Of a stretch of DNA of 64,000 bases, positions 36,038 through 47,800 are shown piece by piece. The position numbers were made by a program, and so were the translations under genes. Numbering within the stretch: the first letter of the stretch is position 1; every line of letters starts with the position of its first letter. Under the pieces are notes generated by a model. The model had not been told where the DNA came from. It did no database searches and saw nothing but the letters and a program-made list of their open reading frames with translations. Source of the stretch: Malurus cyaneus samueli (Eukaryota; Chordata; Aves; Passeriformes; Maluridae); assembly GCA_009741485.1 (NCBI GenBank), contig CM019216.1, positions 48,245,201-48,309,200 on the forward strand, given 5' to 3'.

Positions 36038-39000
36038 GTACTGGATGCATTTAATGTAGTAGTTTGTCCAGCTTCAGGAAATAATGTGCTCAGAGAGAAA
36101 TGGGGCAGTGATTCCAGCAGTATGCAGAAGTGTGCAAAACCCTCTCTGTCGCAGTGTTAGACCCCAGAATCCCAAGTACAAATGCAGAGAAATGTGTGGT
36201 AGCCAATAAAATGTTACCCCTTAATGATTAATCAGGGCCAAAACATATCAGGGTGCTGCTAAAGTTTCATAGAAGAGAAGACAGACATTTATCAGGGAAC
36301 CGTGGGGAGAGAGACAAAGGAGATGCACTGAGTTTTATCAAGCCTACAACAATTCTTTGGTATAATTCCATTGTACAGAGAGGGATGGACAGCAGCACTC
36401 TGCTGCCATCCTCCCAACCCCGCACCTGCGGGGCAGAGGAAGGGTTGCTGCAGGCTTTATTGTCAGCAGGGAGGATGATCTGGGGAGTGGCATTGCTGCT
36501 CTGCTGGCAGCGGAGTCTCAGCTCCTCCCGAACGCCAGCCGGCTCCCAGGCAGGAGCCATGGACCCCAACACTGGCACAGCCCTGGATCCAAGCTAATGT
36601 ACTTCGCCTCCAGCTCAGCTTCTTGGCTGGGGCTCAGTGCAGGGCTGGCTCGTGTCCCTCTGAGCTGAAGTGCAGTCTGCACTGAAAACTGCTTTTCATG
36701 TAAGCCTCGGGAAGATTTCGTAGGCATAGTCTGGGTAACAGAGTGTTTCATTTCACACCTTTGAGAGGAATCTGTTTTATAGATCACACATCCTTCAGCT
36801 TGATCCTCATGTCATCTTGACTCTCTCTGAATTTAAAATTTGCCAAACCAAAAGAGCATGCAGGGACGCCACTTTATCACATGGGTAAAACCATGGCTTA
36901 ACAAATGCTTTAAAAAAAATCCCTGCAAAGTACAAAGATATGTCAAAAAAGAATATGCAGTCTGTGATTTAATTGTATTTACAATTATGTAAAAAAATGA
37001 GGAGCTACTCAATATATTCTCTGTTTCCAACTATTAATTATTAAGCAAAAGATACAATCAAATGTGTAGCAGATTTTCAATAAACAAGCTACCTCTTATC
37101 CCAGAACACTGGCATCCCAAATTAGTGGTATAGCTTACAGGTAAACTGCCAGCTGACCAAAATTTGAATCCTCATGTTGATGTTTTGCTTTCTTACATGT
37201 GTATCTTTAAGTAAAGTAAAATGCAGAACAACAAACAGCTGTAGAGTAGACACTTTCTAAAAAGAGAAGAGAGATTCTGAAATGGCTGTACCTGACATGG
37301 AGGAGGAAATTTATTTATTTTTTTTTTAATAGTGATGGCACAAGAGTAGATAACATAAAATATCAAGTGATTTGGCTTAGGGTACTTGGGATTTTGAAGG
37401 CACGGGACTCAATTTTAGACACATTCTATTTTTGGGAATCGGTTGTGTTATTAGGGAGGTTGAAGTCACTCTAGTTGGGCATCCAGTTCTCTGAATACAC
37501 TGTGCTCATTGTGATGGATTGCTTGCAGTTCTTCCTTATTCAATTCTTTTATTAGGAAAAACAAAATGAAAATTTATTCTGATGTTTGCTGATTTTGATT
37601 GATACTTAAGAGGCATCCTTTCTACTGTGAACTCGTTTTAAAGATATCTCTTTATCTATTTTTTAGAAGGATCCATCTCAAAAGTTTTGCATAAATTGAA
37701 AAATTTTTAAACTCTAACCTTTCAGTGAAGTGTGATTCATATCTTTGGATCATGATGCTAAATGAGTACCTGTGTAAGGACATGACAATAGAGTGCTTAT
37801 CTGTTTCTTTTTGCTATTTGTGAAAGACTTACATTTTTCTCTTAGTGATATAGCTAGTAGTTAGTCAGGAATGTTGTCAGGTTGGTTCAGTCATTCCTAG
37901 TCACAAGGCAGGATACTCTTCCACTTCAGCCTGGAGATGTAGGATTTATGCCACAGAAATAGATGTTGCATCCAGCAATGCAATAATTCCATTTGCTAGG
38001 GCTTCCATCAGTATCAATAGCACTTCAAAGAAGAATCTCCTTTAAGAAGTTGAATTAAACACTTTTTTACTTTTCTTTTTTTTTTATTTAGCTTTTGTAC
38101 CAGCTTCCCAAGGGACATATACAGAGATGAATGCTTTCTAAACCAATAAAGAAATCTACATGTGAAACATAAATTCTCTCCTTGCTTTTAGGATGGCTTC
38201 TTACCTTTGGGGTATAAAGAAAATTTTCTAAGAAGACAGAAGAAACTACATCAGTTTTGCTAAGTTAAAACAAAACAGCATTGGATCTACTATGATTATT
38301 TTACCTGCATCAAAGATTGATTATGATCCATTAAAAATTCTGTTGTCATAATATACATTCACCAAGTAAACTTTCCTAATATAGCATCATTTTGCAGTAT
38401 TTGCCACACCTGAAAGTTAATTGTACAGTTTATTGTACAGCAGGGTTGATCACTGGGGCAGCACTGGAAGAAGAATCAGAAATTAAATTTCTAAGTTTCA
38501 CAGGGGATGACTGGGGAAAGGACCTCCCTCTGCCACAGCCCCCACGGGGGAACTTACAGCTGCCTGTGAGTCTATTACAGGGTGCAGGCTGGGGCAATGT
38601 GTGTTTCCTTTTCCTCAGCTTAATGGTTTTGTACAAACTTTTCATCTGCATGAGTCAAACAGATTGCCTGGTGTTTAGTTTCTGACCGTAGTAGCAATGT
38701 GTTGGTAGACATATCCATAACCACTCCTAAAGAAAAGTTACTGACTATGCTCTTGGGGAGGTGGAAGCTTTGGGAGTGTAAAATCACTTTTTGAAGCTGT
38801 TAAAGGTTAATGGCTGATCTGAACAAAAGCCTGGACTTCCACACCAAGATACTTAGAGCTTACATAAAGCGACAAGGATGTTCTTGGAAAGCAATGAGGT
38901 GATTGTGGCAGGGGGGATGCACATTGTCAGACAGACTTGCTGAACATGCAACAGTTAAGAAAACACAACATTAAGTACGTCTTAGCAGGGCCTCCTTCTA

Positions 39001-40997
39001 GAAACAATCAGCCCACACAAAGTAGGATTCAGCTCTATGAAAATCAGGGGCTATCTTGTCACTTCAAGTATCCCAAGGAGTCTCACCTGGTCTGGAGCTG
39101 CTGCGGGTCCACATCAATGCAGGCTTCACATCGGGGCTGTGCTGCACTTCTCTGCTCTAGGGAGGCATTTCAGATTCCCCAGGGACTCCCAAGTGGCTTT
39201 GGATGTTTGTCTGTAGGTAGCTGAATGCCTTTTGTTCTGCATATCTCAAGTGCTTAAATATCTACTAGTATTTAAAAAGTCCTAGGGTATCCTGCCTGTC
39301 CCAATATGACCCTTCACAGATATCCCACAGATCTTGTGTGATACATGCCAGCTCATGTGGGTATCTCAGGTCTTTTGGGACATCTAAAATGGTTCTGTGT
39401 ATGTATGTTTAGACTTTTAATTGCCTTCCTTCATTCAGGCAGCTAAGTTTAGTCGTATGCCATCTGGTGTTGAAAGATACCATGAGGGAATCAGCTCAGC
39501 TCTCACGGCTGCAGTTCATCTGAATCACTCTAAAGCTCTGTGTCAAGGTAGCATGAACCTATGCCTAGAAATGCTATTTTATATTCTATTTCTTTTCTAT
39601 TGTAACATGAGAGATGAGCCTTTATTTCAAAAAATAGATATTTCATCTCACAAGTCATATGAATGAATGAATGCTGAATTTTTTATGGTGGTATATGTAT
39701 CTTTTAGAAAGTCCTAAAAGCTCAATGACAACACACTCACACACTGTAGTATCCACAAAACCAGAGATGCATGTCAGCAGTTTGCAATTACTTCATGTAT
39801 TAATTCTAGTCCGATCCAACCTTCATTTTCACTCTCTCTGTTTTATTGGATTGTGGTAAACTGTTTGATGTGCCTTCCCGCTTGCTCATCCTCCATTTTT
39901 CTCCTCACATTATCCATTTTCATCCCAGGCAAACTGGGAAAATGTTTGAGAGGGAGAGGAAGAGCTAATTAATTGATAGGACAGTCAGAAATCTGTTGAC
40001 TAATGGGGCAAAAAAAATACTTATTTCACTTCTCTAAAGTGTTCTAAATTACCCCTGTGAGTTGTAAAAACACAGAGCAATACTGTCACTGGCTGTCCTG
40101 TTACGTATTTACCAAAGACTACTCAGTGGGTAATCAGAACTTTATTATTATAATAGAAATGTTGGCATCAGGCAAGGATCTTCATTCAAATTCTCTGAGA
40201 TTAGGAGCACAGTGATAGCTGATATGAAGTTCACTTCCACTGATCCCAGTTATGCGAAGTCACAATGTTTGAAGGAAAACAGAGATGTGGAAGAATCAGG
40301 CAGATATTTTTAATTCATTACAATAATAATAAAAAAAAATATATAATTTTATGCTCCTGATTCCATTACAGAACATGTTTCATATGAACTTAAGCACACT
40401 CAAAAATACCACACAAGGTTTTTTTATCTTCATTTTTACATTCTGTTAGCTGCAGCTGGAGAAAAAAATTTCATGGCAGGAAAAAATAAAAGAAACTATC
40501 ATGAGACCATTAAGATAATTTGGAAAGTAGTTTCAGAACCATTAGGACAATCATGAAAATCTGCTGATAAAAATGTAAATGTAAGATTTCAAAGTCAGAT
40601 TAAATCTCTAAAGAGTAACCTCTTCAGGCATTTTTATTGGTTAAAATTGTCTTCTGCTGCAGGCCTGGCATGACATCCACTTACAGGTACTATGACATAA
40701 ATGAAGGTAAAATAAATACATGTTTCGATTGTATTCCATATAATTCTGCATGTTCCTAGTATATGTATCCTTAAAACCTGTAAGAAAATTTAAGAACTTC
40801 TACTACACCAATATCAAAATTCTGTTTTGCAGAACTGTCATCTCTTAATATAATCTTGGGTAGACATATCTATGTGATAAAATTAATGTAATGCTTTTTA
40901 TTTCCATTATGTCATCAGACACAGTGCTGTCCTTTGCCACATATTATTTTTTTACCAAGGTTTACCAAAGAAAGCAAAGGAGAGAGATTTTGGAAGA

Positions 40998-41135
40998 GAT
41001 TTCAGGAGAGGTTTCACCTTGACATAAGAAAGGCATGTTTTACAATGAGAGTAATTAATCATTAGAACAATCTCCTGAAGAATGTGGTGGAGAACCTATC
41101 AGAGCTCACCTTTGGAAGATTATGGGATGCCTTAG
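40998..41135 (+). mobile_element. Ancient CR1-type LINE 3' fragment
   Basis: The text CACCTTGACATAAGAAAGGC, TTTTACAATGAGAGTAATTA and GAAGAATGTGGTGGAGA aligns in order with the CR1 3' block (…GGATATAAGGAAGAA…TTTACAGTGAGGGTGGT…AGAGAGGTGGTGGA…). It is heavily diverged, and the terminal repeat unit is not recognisable. Confidence 0.55.
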
Positions 41136-44100
41136 TCAAAGTCACACGTTTCCTTTCACTCTAGCACCAGTGGAAAATGGAGTTAAAAGTACAACTTATT
41201 GTTAAGAGGTACAGTCTAGTGTGTGTAATATTGTTCTCTAATAATGAATTTATATAATTCAGCTCAGTGTTACTTTTTTATACTGTTTCTAGTATCTTTC
41301 TAGTATTATTCCAGTACTTTTTGACCCACGGAGCCAGAACCCCACTGTATGAAACTGCAGGCTAAACTGGAATCCCTGTCTGTAAAATATACAATGCAAG
41401 TAGTATCTTCTCACTGTTGTATGCTGTAGCAACACTGACATTTAACACCTTGTGTTTTAAATTGCACATTAGACATTAAGTATACATAGAATAAGAGCTG
41501 AAAATCAAAAGAACTTACTAAAGGTTAAAGAAAAACCCTTTTAGAAGATTGAGCATAGTCTATTTCATTTTCAATATTTCTTTCAAGTATCAGAACCCAC
41601 AATAGTCTGACAATTGGACATTTAGCTTAGAGCATTTGGCAAAGAACTCAAATGACATCTGAATGGAAGGAAATAAATTGTAATGTGTTGTCTGAACAAC
41701 GACAGTGTGCTTTTCAAACCTTGTACAAGAGGACACAGAGCATATTCTTGGCTTTTCTACCCATGGCATATTCCTACAAAGATTTAACTTGCAGCTGGAG
41801 ATCTAGTTTTGTATCACAACTGGAATGTTGTGCTCACTGTAGCCTGCCATTTTTCCTCCTAAGTGCATGTATGCACATACCATTGATCCTCCTGTGAAAC
41901 AGTCATTCTGCCTGAAAAACCAACATCTTTTACCAGTATTTCACAGTTCTTAGATGGCACGCACTTCTGTGAATTACTCAGTATAGTTTTCCCCCATTAC
42001 TTTCAATGGAAAATCATGAAGAGTTTAGGATACTCATTCTGCCTTAATCCCCATTTGCAAAAAGCATGTTGTTGCTCCCTCCAGGCAGAGAGACATCCAC
42101 TGATGTCTGGCACGAGCTTGAACGTTGTCACATTTGTGTTGGAGGACAAAAAACAGTCAGTGCAATGACATAAACATAATACATTTATTTGAAGCCTACT
42201 GCTGTTTTATTGTGAAAAGGGTGTAATCTGAAGTGTGCTATAATACATAAGTGTTTAAAAAAATAAAATATGGCTTTTGTTTTATTCTGACTGACCCCTT
42301 AAAAAACAAACAAAACCCAACGGTTTTTAATTTCATCATGATGGAAGAGACAATGACCTTTCTGAAGCAACGACTAAGCTACGACTTGATTGAGCCCTTC
42401 TAAGACAGAAAACAAAGTCTGAATTATGTCAGTGTCTTCAGACAGAGAAGTAAAAGAAAATCTCTTACAAGGCAAATTTGATGATGAATCTCACCAAATT
42501 TGTGATATATGTGGGACATTATGAAAATGCATTCTTTTATACTGCAGGTAGAAAATGAATTATCTATTTTACAATTAAATTACATAATTTCAGTGGGATA
42601 GTAATTTTCTAATCAAATCTGCCTTTAAATTGCTGATTTCCTACCTGCACGTTGCAGGAGGATACTGCAAATGATTGGTTTCCTTTTCCTGTCAAACATG
42701 CCACGAGATGGGCAAGTTACCGTGGAACTCAAGGCTTGTAGGTTTGTTTTCCTACTTATTGCTCTTTTAAATGTAGAACTAATTTTGTTGTTTGCCAATA
42801 TTTGTTAGATAAAACACTTGCTGGATTTTCTTTACAGTAGATTGTATTCCTGGAGTGGAAAAAGAAGTAAGGTATCTTAGAATGTAAAGGATAAATCAAA
42901 CTCAGCATATAAACATCTGGGAAAATTTCCTGTTGCTCAGTGATTTGAATAGCATATGCTGCTGTAAGATTTGTAATTAGGCTTGTACAGAAGCAGTGTT
43001 GTTAATATTGTTATAGCCCTGTTAGTAGATTGGGTGCTGAGTTTTCATCATGCTTCATAGGAAGTGCTTAGGCTGCGTTAAAAAGCCCTGGCGTGTTTGC
43101 AGAAAAGTACATTCTCTAATTATATTGATAGTTTCTCAGCTGTTTCATACATTTCTTGCTGGACTTGGCTTTGTGGTTTTCTCATGTAAAAGTTGATAGT
43201 GTTTCTGAGCTCAAATCTTGTCACACTAGGATTTCTCTGCATTTGAAATTACATGAGTGCAGGAATTCATTCTTCTGACAACCTCTGTTCTGCTTTTGTC
43301 AGTGGCAAATTCCATCTCAAGGAGATGTCAAATCACAATGAAAAGACATTTGCCTTGAAAAAAAAAAATGATAATTCACGCCTTACAGCAATTCAAATTC
43401 AAACCCACAAGCGGGTGTGTATTAAAGCAAAACCTCATTAGATATATACAAATTAAAGCTGCTTTGGCCTCAGTTTCCTATTTTTTTATAAAAGCAAAGT
43501 TGAGAAATAAGTAGTTTTGATGCTTTGCTACAAAATTTTAAGGAAAAAAGCCCACCCTTATTTTCTAGCTACAAATGTTCTTTTTTCTTTAACCAAACCG
43601 CATAATCTTTCTCTTTTAATATATTTTACTTCAAAGGATTACCCATGTGTATAATTTTGCTTTGCTATTTTTAGTAGTACAGGCCATGAGAAGCTAGGTG
43701 TCTTTAGTGTGTCCTGGAGGCATTCAGTAGTACCATATACTCAAATGAAATTGTGTCAGACTGATAAATGCACAGATAATTGACCATGGAGAAGGCAGCC
43801 TTGCTAAAACAAGTGTTCCAGACTCATCCACGAGTGAAGTTAATGTGGACTGGTAACAAAGTGGAAGTTGTTATGGCATCAGCAAACCTGGAGTCCATCT
43901 GTGCTGCAGCGTGAACTATGTACAGCCACTCCACACAGTAATAGCAGAGTATGGACCTATATGCTGGGAAAAAAATTATAATTTTTCACTTAAGCTGCTA
44001 AGTACCCAAGACAGCATAGGCTCTGCCATTCCTTTGGATGTATTCCCAAGTTTCTGACATAGGAGGCAATAGAACTTGACATCCACAAGTCAAGTCACTC

Positions 44101-44149
44101 AGATAAGCCATATACTCCTTCATTTCGGGCACCTGACACTGTTATCCCA
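41136..44149. other. Intergenic sequence upstream of the TPD52L1 CpG island, no gene seen
   Basis: AT-rich unique sequence. No exon, RNA gene or named transposon could be supported. Composition changes abruptly to GC-rich near 44150. Confidence 0.6.
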
Positions 44150-44354
44150 GGTCCGCTTTGCTCAGGTGAGGAGCCTGTGCCGCCTGTGCCGCCTGTGCCT
44201 TGGAGCTCTGGGGGCAAGTCCCGAGTGCCTGCCCTCAGCGGGAGTTACCGTGACAGCCTGAGGTGTGATGCGGCGGAGATGGTGAAGAACAACCGGGTGG
44301 CCGAGGCAGCCTTGAGTTGGGCCGGGACGGGGCCCGTGTGGCGGAAGAGGGGCG

Positions 44355-44640
44355 CGGGACACGGCCCGGCCTCGGGGCGGGAGAGGGGGCGGGACACGGC
44401 CCGGCCTCGGGGCGGGAGAGGGAGCGGACACGGCCCGGCCTCGGGACGGGAGAGGGGAGCGGGACACGGCCCGGCCTCGGGGCGGGAGAGGGACACACGG
44501 CCCGGCCTCGGGGCGGGAGAGGGGCACACGGCCGGCCTCGGGACGGGAGAGGAGCACACGGCCCGGCCTCAGAGCGGGAGAGGGGCACACGGCCCGGCTC
44601 GGGCGGGAGAGGGGAGCGGGACACGGCCCGTCGGGGCGGC
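44355..44640 (+). repeat. GC-rich minisatellite, about nine units of 29-36 bp, in the TPD52L1 promoter
   Basis: Each unit follows the pattern CGGGACACGGCCCGGCCTC then GGGGCGGGAGAGGGG, with small length changes and point variants (for example GGGACGGGAG, CAGAGCGGGAG). Each unit carries an Sp1-type GGGGCGGG box or a variant of it, and runs of three to five G that meet the simple rule for G-quadruplexes. Because the unit lacks stop codons in most frames, it creates long false ORFs on both strands. Confidence 0.93.
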
Positions 44641-44693
44641 CCGGTGAGCGGCGCTGCCCGGGCCTGGCCGCCAGGGGAGCCGGGGCGGCGGCG

Positions 44694-44762
44694 ATGGCGG
44701 GGGCGGGGCGCAGTGGCGGGGGGCGGTGGCGCGCCCGGCCCCGGCTGTCAGCGCCGCCCTAG
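44694..44762 (+). other. Possible upstream ORF in the TPD52L1 5' leader
   Basis: ATG at 44694 opens 22 codons and stops at TAG (44760-44762), 53 bases before the main start codon. It would matter only if transcription starts upstream of 44694, which I cannot tell. The same ATG lies inside the YY1-like motif. Confidence 0.25.
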
Positions 44763-44815
44763 CCGGGCTCGAGCCGGGCTCCGCGCCGCACGGACGGCTG
44801 AGCCCCCGCGCTGCC

Positions 44816-44834
44816 ATGGAGCCGCAGGCACGCG
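44816..44834 (+). CDS. TPD52L1: TPD52L1 coding exon 1 (start of tumour protein D53)
   Basis: The start codon sits in a strong context, GCTGCCATGG. The exon reads MEPQAR plus one base, then donor G|GTGAGT at 44835. Joined to exon 2 it gives MEPQARGLLETQSLHEVDED, which closely matches the D53 N-terminus as I recall it from human (MEAQAQGLLE…). The D52-like proteins are small coiled-coil adaptors that form homo- and heteromers and have been linked to vesicle trafficking and the cell cycle. The CpG island around the exon supports it as the true first coding exon. Confidence 0.92.
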
Positions 44835-47800
44835 GTGAGTCTCGTCGGGACAGAGCCCTCCGGGATGGCGCGGGGGTCCCGCCGGGGGCTGCGCTCATCC
44901 CTCGGGAAGGGCCGAGCCGGCGTGGGGGGACGCGCGCGAATTGGGGCGGGGGGTTTCCGGGGCGGGGGAGCCCGAGGGGAGCCGCGGTTCACGGCGGGCC
45001 GGTGAGGGGAGCGCGGTGAGCGGTGCCCGTGAGTGGCTCCCCCGGAGCTGCCCGGCTCCCAGCGCCTGTGGCGGCTCCACGGCATGACCCGGCCCGTCCT
45101 CCATCCCGAGCCGGCATCCCGGTGGCTTTCCTTCTCGTTGGGATGTTGGCGGCTGCTTTCTCCTCCTGCTGGCTTTAGACGTTTCGCGGTCAGGTAGCTG
45201 GCTGGCAACTCTGTATTAAGTTAGTCCCGTAAGGGTTTGTTGGTTGTTCCTGCCCCGCTGGCCGTCCGCCCCCCGGTCGGGCTCCAGCCGCTGTTCCCTG
45301 GGGATGAACGGGACAGTGCGAGCCCGAGTCGCCCCGTCCTGGAGGCTCCCGTCTCCAGCAGCAGGGACCCTGGGATTCGGCTCCCAGCAGAGCTCTGGAT
45401 CCGCCGGGAGCCGCTTAAAATTGGAGCCGCTAAAATATTTCTGCAGCTTTGCAAACGCGGCATTGATTCACTTAAAGTGAGCTTTTTCCATTGTAACAGT
45501 TGTGACTTGCTTAGCTGTTCGTGTCTGGGTAAACTTAATTGCCTTCCAAAGAACAGAAGAAACTTTTCGTGCGCGTTATCAATTACGTTTGGGTCAACTT
45601 AAGGGATTTAGCATGCACAGATCTTGCTCACCTTTATAATCTTGTTTCTGTTTTGTAAAGAACCTTATGGCTTTGTCACACAGGACTAAACAGGTGGGAG
45701 AAATACTTAACGCAAAATAGGAATGTTTAATGCCATCTATGAAACAGGCAGATGAAATAAGCAGGAGACATGTGCTCCTTGAAACTAACATTAAAAATAG
45801 GCTTCCAGAATAGTGAAAATCTGCCTTAAACAAATACACTTAAAAGAGCAAACGTTGGCTGCAAATACATTTGCATGTAAACGAATACAGTGGCAAATTT
45901 GAGTTCATGATGCTTGTGAACGAGAGCCCTTCTGGCAAGTGTTGTATCTGTGCTGTCATAATGGATACGTGGCTGAAGCTGCCTGGCAAAATAAATAGAT
46001 GTGTGGCTCAGTTCATTGGGGTTTTAGAAGTTAGTATTAAGATTACAGCATCAGACTGTTATTCAAACTATTTTTCTGAAAACATCTGTATAGCTGCCAT
46101 GATGGGAACTCCTGTTCTTTGAACAGGAACTTCATATTGTACAGAATTTGGATCATTTCTTGTTTTGTAGAACTGATGGAAAACAGTATTGGATTCTGAT
46201 TAGCTGGATGGTGGTATAGGTACATGTGATTTTTTTACCTGCTCTAACTAGTAAGATGAGTTAATATGTTCTCAGTGTGTATTAAAAAATCAGGTCAATA
46301 AAAGTGTTTTCTAATGTATATTCGAGTCAGCAACTCTGTTACTTCCCCAAGTCTTGAATAAATTCTTCTTCTGGATAAGTTTCTATTGGCTAGTGAGGGA
46401 ATGTAAAATTTTACCTGTACTAAATTCTTGAGTCACTTCTTTCTTAAGTTTCTCACCTGTGTGTTTTATTTCTATGGTCTCTCAGAACAGTCTCTCTTTA
46501 CTTAAAAAGGAAAAAAAAATGCTCAGATAAGCTAGCAGTACCATCTAAGATTTTCGTGGTAGGTATTTGCATGCCAGCAAGCCTTTGTTTCAAAATACCC
46601 TCTCTTTCCTTCTAGACTTAATTTAGTGCATGCTACTGCAGTTATGGAGACTTGCTGGCAAGAAGAATTCAACCTGTATGTATCTAATGCTTTCAAATTC
46701 AATTAAGTGCATCTAAGCACTGGCCAGAAATCTGAATTTTTCAATTCCACTTACACATTTTGCAGGGCACAGTTATAGCAGCTTACTAATGAAACAGCAG
46801 CAATCTTTGCTTGAAAGAGTGCTCTACTTCCAGTATCTGCTTGAGCAGTAGGAGAAATATATATACATCTGAATGAATTTATTAATTGAGTCAAAAAAAT
46901 TCTCAGATGCCCACAGAGAAATGAATCCTGAACAGTTTGTTCCAGTGTGCTCTGCTGGGGTATTGTATTCCAGCTGAAAAGACAAAGTAAAAACTGTGCA
47001 TTTAAAAGCACTGTTGAATTTCTCATGCTGAACACTTTAAAAGATTTTCTTCAAAAAGACTTTTCTACATAATTGTGTTGTTTGTGCCATTTTATATTGT
47101 CCTTAGGGCAGGCTGTGCCTGGGTAGAGCAATTTCACGTTCAAGAAATACATGCAAGTATAAAATAGATTTCTTCAAAGCAGAAAAATTATTTTTGTCAG
47201 CATTTTTACATCACAGCATGAGTCAACTTTATAAATCTTAATGCAACTGTGGACAAAAGGAAAGTATCACATGTAAATGTATCAAGGTCCTGGGCAGAGG
47301 TCACAGCTGAGCATCATGAGTTTCTGGGTGGTTCAAGGCACAACGTAGTATCTGTCCACGCCCCAAAGACTGTGAAAATGAAATTCTTGATACTAACTTT
47401 AAAGTAGTGGAGAGAGTTCATGGACTGAAAAGGATTTGCAGTTATACTTTAACATACTGAATATGTCTGGCAGCATTCATGTGAATGAAATAGATGAGAC
47501 AGTCAACCAGACAGAGGGTAATTGTAATTAATTAATGCTGAAATTATTTTCTAAAGAAATAACCATATGTTGCATGTAAACAAATTCATATGTGTAATAA
47601 AAATAATAAATTTTACTTTGCATAAATTTAATCTTTATGCCTCTGGGTGCTTTTCTCTTTGATTATTCTTTGCTCTTAATGGAAGAGCTAATCTGGGAAC
47701 ACACCAGCTATACTTGTGCTAGATGCTAAAAATTTCATTAGAACATATTTGTTTTCCTTCCTATGGCTGTCAGTCATTTCTTAAGTGAAAAGTTTGGAAT

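Larger units (their letters stand above)
33884..40989. other. Intergenic sequence, no gene seen
   Basis: Mostly AT-rich unique sequence. It includes an A/C-rich simple stretch (about 35175-35275), a T/G-rich run (about 35983-36037) and a GC-rich patch at about 36380-36660. The open frames in the GC-rich patch (up to 114 codons, both strands) show no domain. Confidence 0.6.
44150..45120 (+). promoter_or_regulatory. TPD52L1: CpG island and promoter region of TPD52L1
   Basis: The sequence turns sharply GC- and CpG-rich around the first coding exon. It contains many GGGCGGG (Sp1-type) boxes, no TATA box near the start codon, and a YY1-like GGCGGCGATGGCGG at about 44685-44700. This is the usual design of a broad, housekeeping-type vertebrate promoter. 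The transcription start cannot be fixed from sequence. It probably lies between the minisatellite (ending about 44640) and the ATG at 44816. A GCCGCCTGT-type 9-mer is repeated near 44177-44200. Confidence 0.8.

Noticed and set aside
44666..44685. CTCF-like motif (CCGCCAGGGGAGCC) in the TPD52L1 promoter
   Set aside because: It matches only part of the CTCF core and sits in very GC-rich sequence where such matches arise by chance.
44162..44898. Several 90-173 codon open frames on both strands across the TPD52L1 CpG island (Arg/Gly/Pro-rich)
   Set aside because: They arise from the GC-rich minisatellite, which lacks stop codons in most frames. They are low-complexity, occur on both strands at once and have no domain. 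Only the 19-base exon at 44816-44834 is supported.
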